Notes under the pieces: generated by a model | The model's database searches: none | What the model was told of the DNA's origin: nothing | Seen by the model: the letters and a program-made list of their open reading frames with translations, nothing else | Shown here: positions 8,026 through 8,786 of the stretch, one piece after another | Numbering within the stretch: position 1 is the first letter of the stretch | How the letters are laid out: every line of letters starts with the position of its first letter | Made by a program: the position numbers and the translations under genes | NCBI GenBank assembly: GCA_913052435.1 | Contig: CAJXDV010000036.1 | Span: 1 to 8,786 of the forward strand | Reading direction: 5' to 3' | DNA from: an uncultured Pelagibacteraceae bacterium | Lineage (GTDB): Bacteria; Pseudomonadota; Alphaproteobacteria; Pelagibacterales; Pelagibacteraceae | DNA: 8,786 bases

Positions 8026-8045
8026 AGAAAAAAATTATTTTTTCT
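8026..8045 (-). repeat. Perfect A/T-rich inverted repeat across the rplS stop and leuC leader
   Basis: In the minus-strand transcript this reads AGAAAAAA, a 4-nt loop UAAU, then UUUUUUCU, giving an 8-bp stem with one G-C pair. The loop contains the rplS stop codon, and the 3' arm ends two bases before the leuC ATG. It is weaker than a normal intrinsic terminator stem, and such repeats arise by chance in AT-rich DNA. If formed, it could slow or modulate leuC initiation relative to L19. The repeat itself is certain; any role is a guess. Confidence 0.3.
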
Positions 8046-8631
8046 GTTCTAGGTTTTCTTTTTGTTGTTCTTGTTTTTTACCCTCTATTTTAGCTTCTTT
8101 TTTGGGAGCTTCCTTTTTAGGGGTTTCTGTTGGAGAAGGTTTTGCTTCTGCTTTTGAAACTTCAACTTTTGCTTCTTCTTTAAGGGTTTCTGTTGATTTA
8201 TCATCGGTTACAGGCATGACATTTTCTTCTGTAACTTGTTGTATTTTTGTTTCAATATCTATACCAATTTTCTTCTTAATCTTTTCTGCTATTCTTGCGG
8301 ATTTGCCAGTTCTATCTCTTAAATAATATAATTTTGCCCTTCTTACTTTTCCCGATCTAACAACTTTAATTGTATCAACTATAGGACTGTATAACGCAAA
8401 AGTTCTTTCAACGCCTTCTCCAAAAGAAATTTTTCTAACAGTAAATGAAGAATTAATATTTCTATTTTTTTTAGCTATACAAACTCCCTCGAAATATTGA
8501 ATCCTGTCTCTTTTTCCCTCTGTAATTTTAACTCCAACTTTTATAATATCGCCTGGGAAAAAATCTGGATGTTTTCTTTCAGCTACTATTTTTTTAACAT
8601 TTGATTGATTAATTTCCTCTATAGTCTTCAT
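8035..8631 (-). CDS. rplS: 50S ribosomal protein L19 with a long charged C-terminal extension
   Basis: L19 sits at the interface of the large and small ribosomal subunits and contributes to an intersubunit bridge. Residues 1-122 are a normal L19: [32 protein letters not shown] (24-55), then [52 protein letters not shown]. The usual protein stops near 115-125 residues, but here the frame continues to 198. The last 76 residues contain no Arg, His, Cys or aromatic residue and are dominated by Lys, Glu, Ala, Thr and Pro, with a tandem PKKEA (171-180). This looks disordered and resembles charged tails seen on some other ribosomal proteins. The core ends in basic residues (EKIKKK), so the tail is an add-on, not a fused domain. 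A modest Shine-Dalgarno (AAGAG, 7-nt spacer) supports the ATG at 8631. The gap to trmD is 12 bp. Confidence 0.96.
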   Translation of the reverse strand: MKTIEEINQSNVKKIVAERKHPDFFPGDIIKVGVKITEGKRDRIQYFEGVCIAKKNRNINSSFTVRKISFGEGVERTFALYSPIVDTIKVVRSGKVRRAKLYYLRDRTGKSARIAEKIKKKIGIDIETKIQQVTEENVMPVTDDKSTETLKEEAKVEVSKAEAKPSPTETPKKEAPKKEAKIEGKKQEQQKENLEQKK

Positions 8632-8643
8632 TTTAATTCTCTT

Positions 8644-8786
8644 TTAATTTTTTTTATATTTTTGCCACAAATCTGGTCTTCGGTCGCGTGTTATAGCCTC
8701 AGATTGAGATAAACGCCAGTCTTTAATTTTGGCGTGATCACCCGATAATAGTACATTTGGGACACTTTTTTTCTCCCAAATTTGAG
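8644..8786 (-). CDS. trmD: tRNA (guanine-N1)-methyltransferase, C-terminal end (cut by window edge)
   Basis: Only the last 46 residues and the TAA stop (8646-8644) are visible; I translated them by hand. They carry the TrmD C-terminal signature: [18 protein letters not shown] (7-24 of the fragment), equal to the family VPEVLLSGNHAxIxxWR, then [15 protein letters not shown], equal to the R(R)PDL tail. TrmD methylates G37 of tRNAs that read codons starting with C or with a purine-rich third position context (such as tRNA-Leu, -Pro and -Arg) to prevent frameshifting, using S-adenosylmethionine. The trmD-rplS order is the widespread bacterial arrangement (rpsP-rimM-trmD-rplS), so rimM and rpsP would be expected beyond the edge. 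The gene ends 12 bp before rplS. The fragment is short but the motif is distinctive. Confidence 0.92.
   Translation of the reverse strand, partial: QIWEKKSVPNVLLSGDHAKIKDWRLSQSEAITRDRRPDLWQKYKKN

Noticed and set aside
8102..8326. 74-codon open frame on the plus strand, Ser/Val/Phe-rich
   Set aside because: It is the complement of the Lys/Glu/Thr-rich L19 tail. The repetitive composition explains the lack of stops.
1..8786. Defence system, phage, insertion sequence, CRISPR or RNA gene
   Set aside because: Both strands were examined; essentially all sequence is accounted for by conserved metabolic and ribosomal genes, and no transposase, array repeats, tRNA or rRNA motifs were seen.

Overview
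The window is a compact, AT-rich stretch (roughly 70 % A+T by eye) in which every gene reads on the minus strand. In transcription order, from the high-coordinate end, it holds trmD (3' end only), rplS, leuC, leuD, leuB, a DmdC-type acyl-CoA dehydrogenase, a DmdB-type acyl-CoA ligase, a 32-codon small ORF, asd and sdhC (5' part only). The AT bias, the almost absent intergenic space, the alphaproteobacterial trmD-rplS-leuCDB-asd layout and the DmdB/DmdC pair together point to a marine alphaproteobacterium of the SAR11 (Pelagibacter-like) group. That assignment is inferred from content and style, not from a database search.

Region by region: 8644-8786 is the tail of the tRNA m1G37 methyltransferase gene. 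8035-8631 encodes ribosomal protein L19 with an unusually long Lys/Glu/Ala-rich tail. 4912-8023 is a complete leuC-leuD-leuB set (isopropylmalate isomerase large and small subunits, then isopropylmalate dehydrogenase), joined by zero or negative spacing. 3118-4878 and 1480-3117 are an abutting dmdC-dmdB pair predicted to run the middle of DMSP demethylation: methylmercaptopropionate (MMPA) to MMPA-CoA (DmdB) to methylthioacryloyl-CoA (DmdC). 1370-1468 is a small ORF preceded by the best Shine-Dalgarno sequence seen among the gene junctions here. 339-1349 is aspartate-semialdehyde dehydrogenase, and 1-349 is the start of the succinate dehydrogenase cytochrome b subunit gene.

Junctions are extremely tight (TAG|ATG for dmdC-dmdB, TAA|ATG for leuC-leuD, 8-bp overlap for leuD-leuB, 11-bp overlap for asd-sdhC). 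The only gaps over 20 bp are 33 bp before dmdC and 130 bp between dmdB and asd, and the latter contains the small ORF. The set could therefore be one long transcript, or a few with promoters inside coding sequence. Metabolically, the dmd pair leads toward methanethiol, a possible sulfur donor for methionine, while asd supplies the aspartate-derived carbon skeleton for methionine, threonine and lysine. Their proximity is suggestive but not proof of co-function. dmdA, dmdD and leuA are not in the window.

I see no RNA gene, CRISPR array, insertion sequence, phage gene or defence system. Most of the window is a conserved core-metabolism block. The parts most worth a second look are the small ORF, the L19 tail and the placement of the dmdC-dmdB pair without dmdA.
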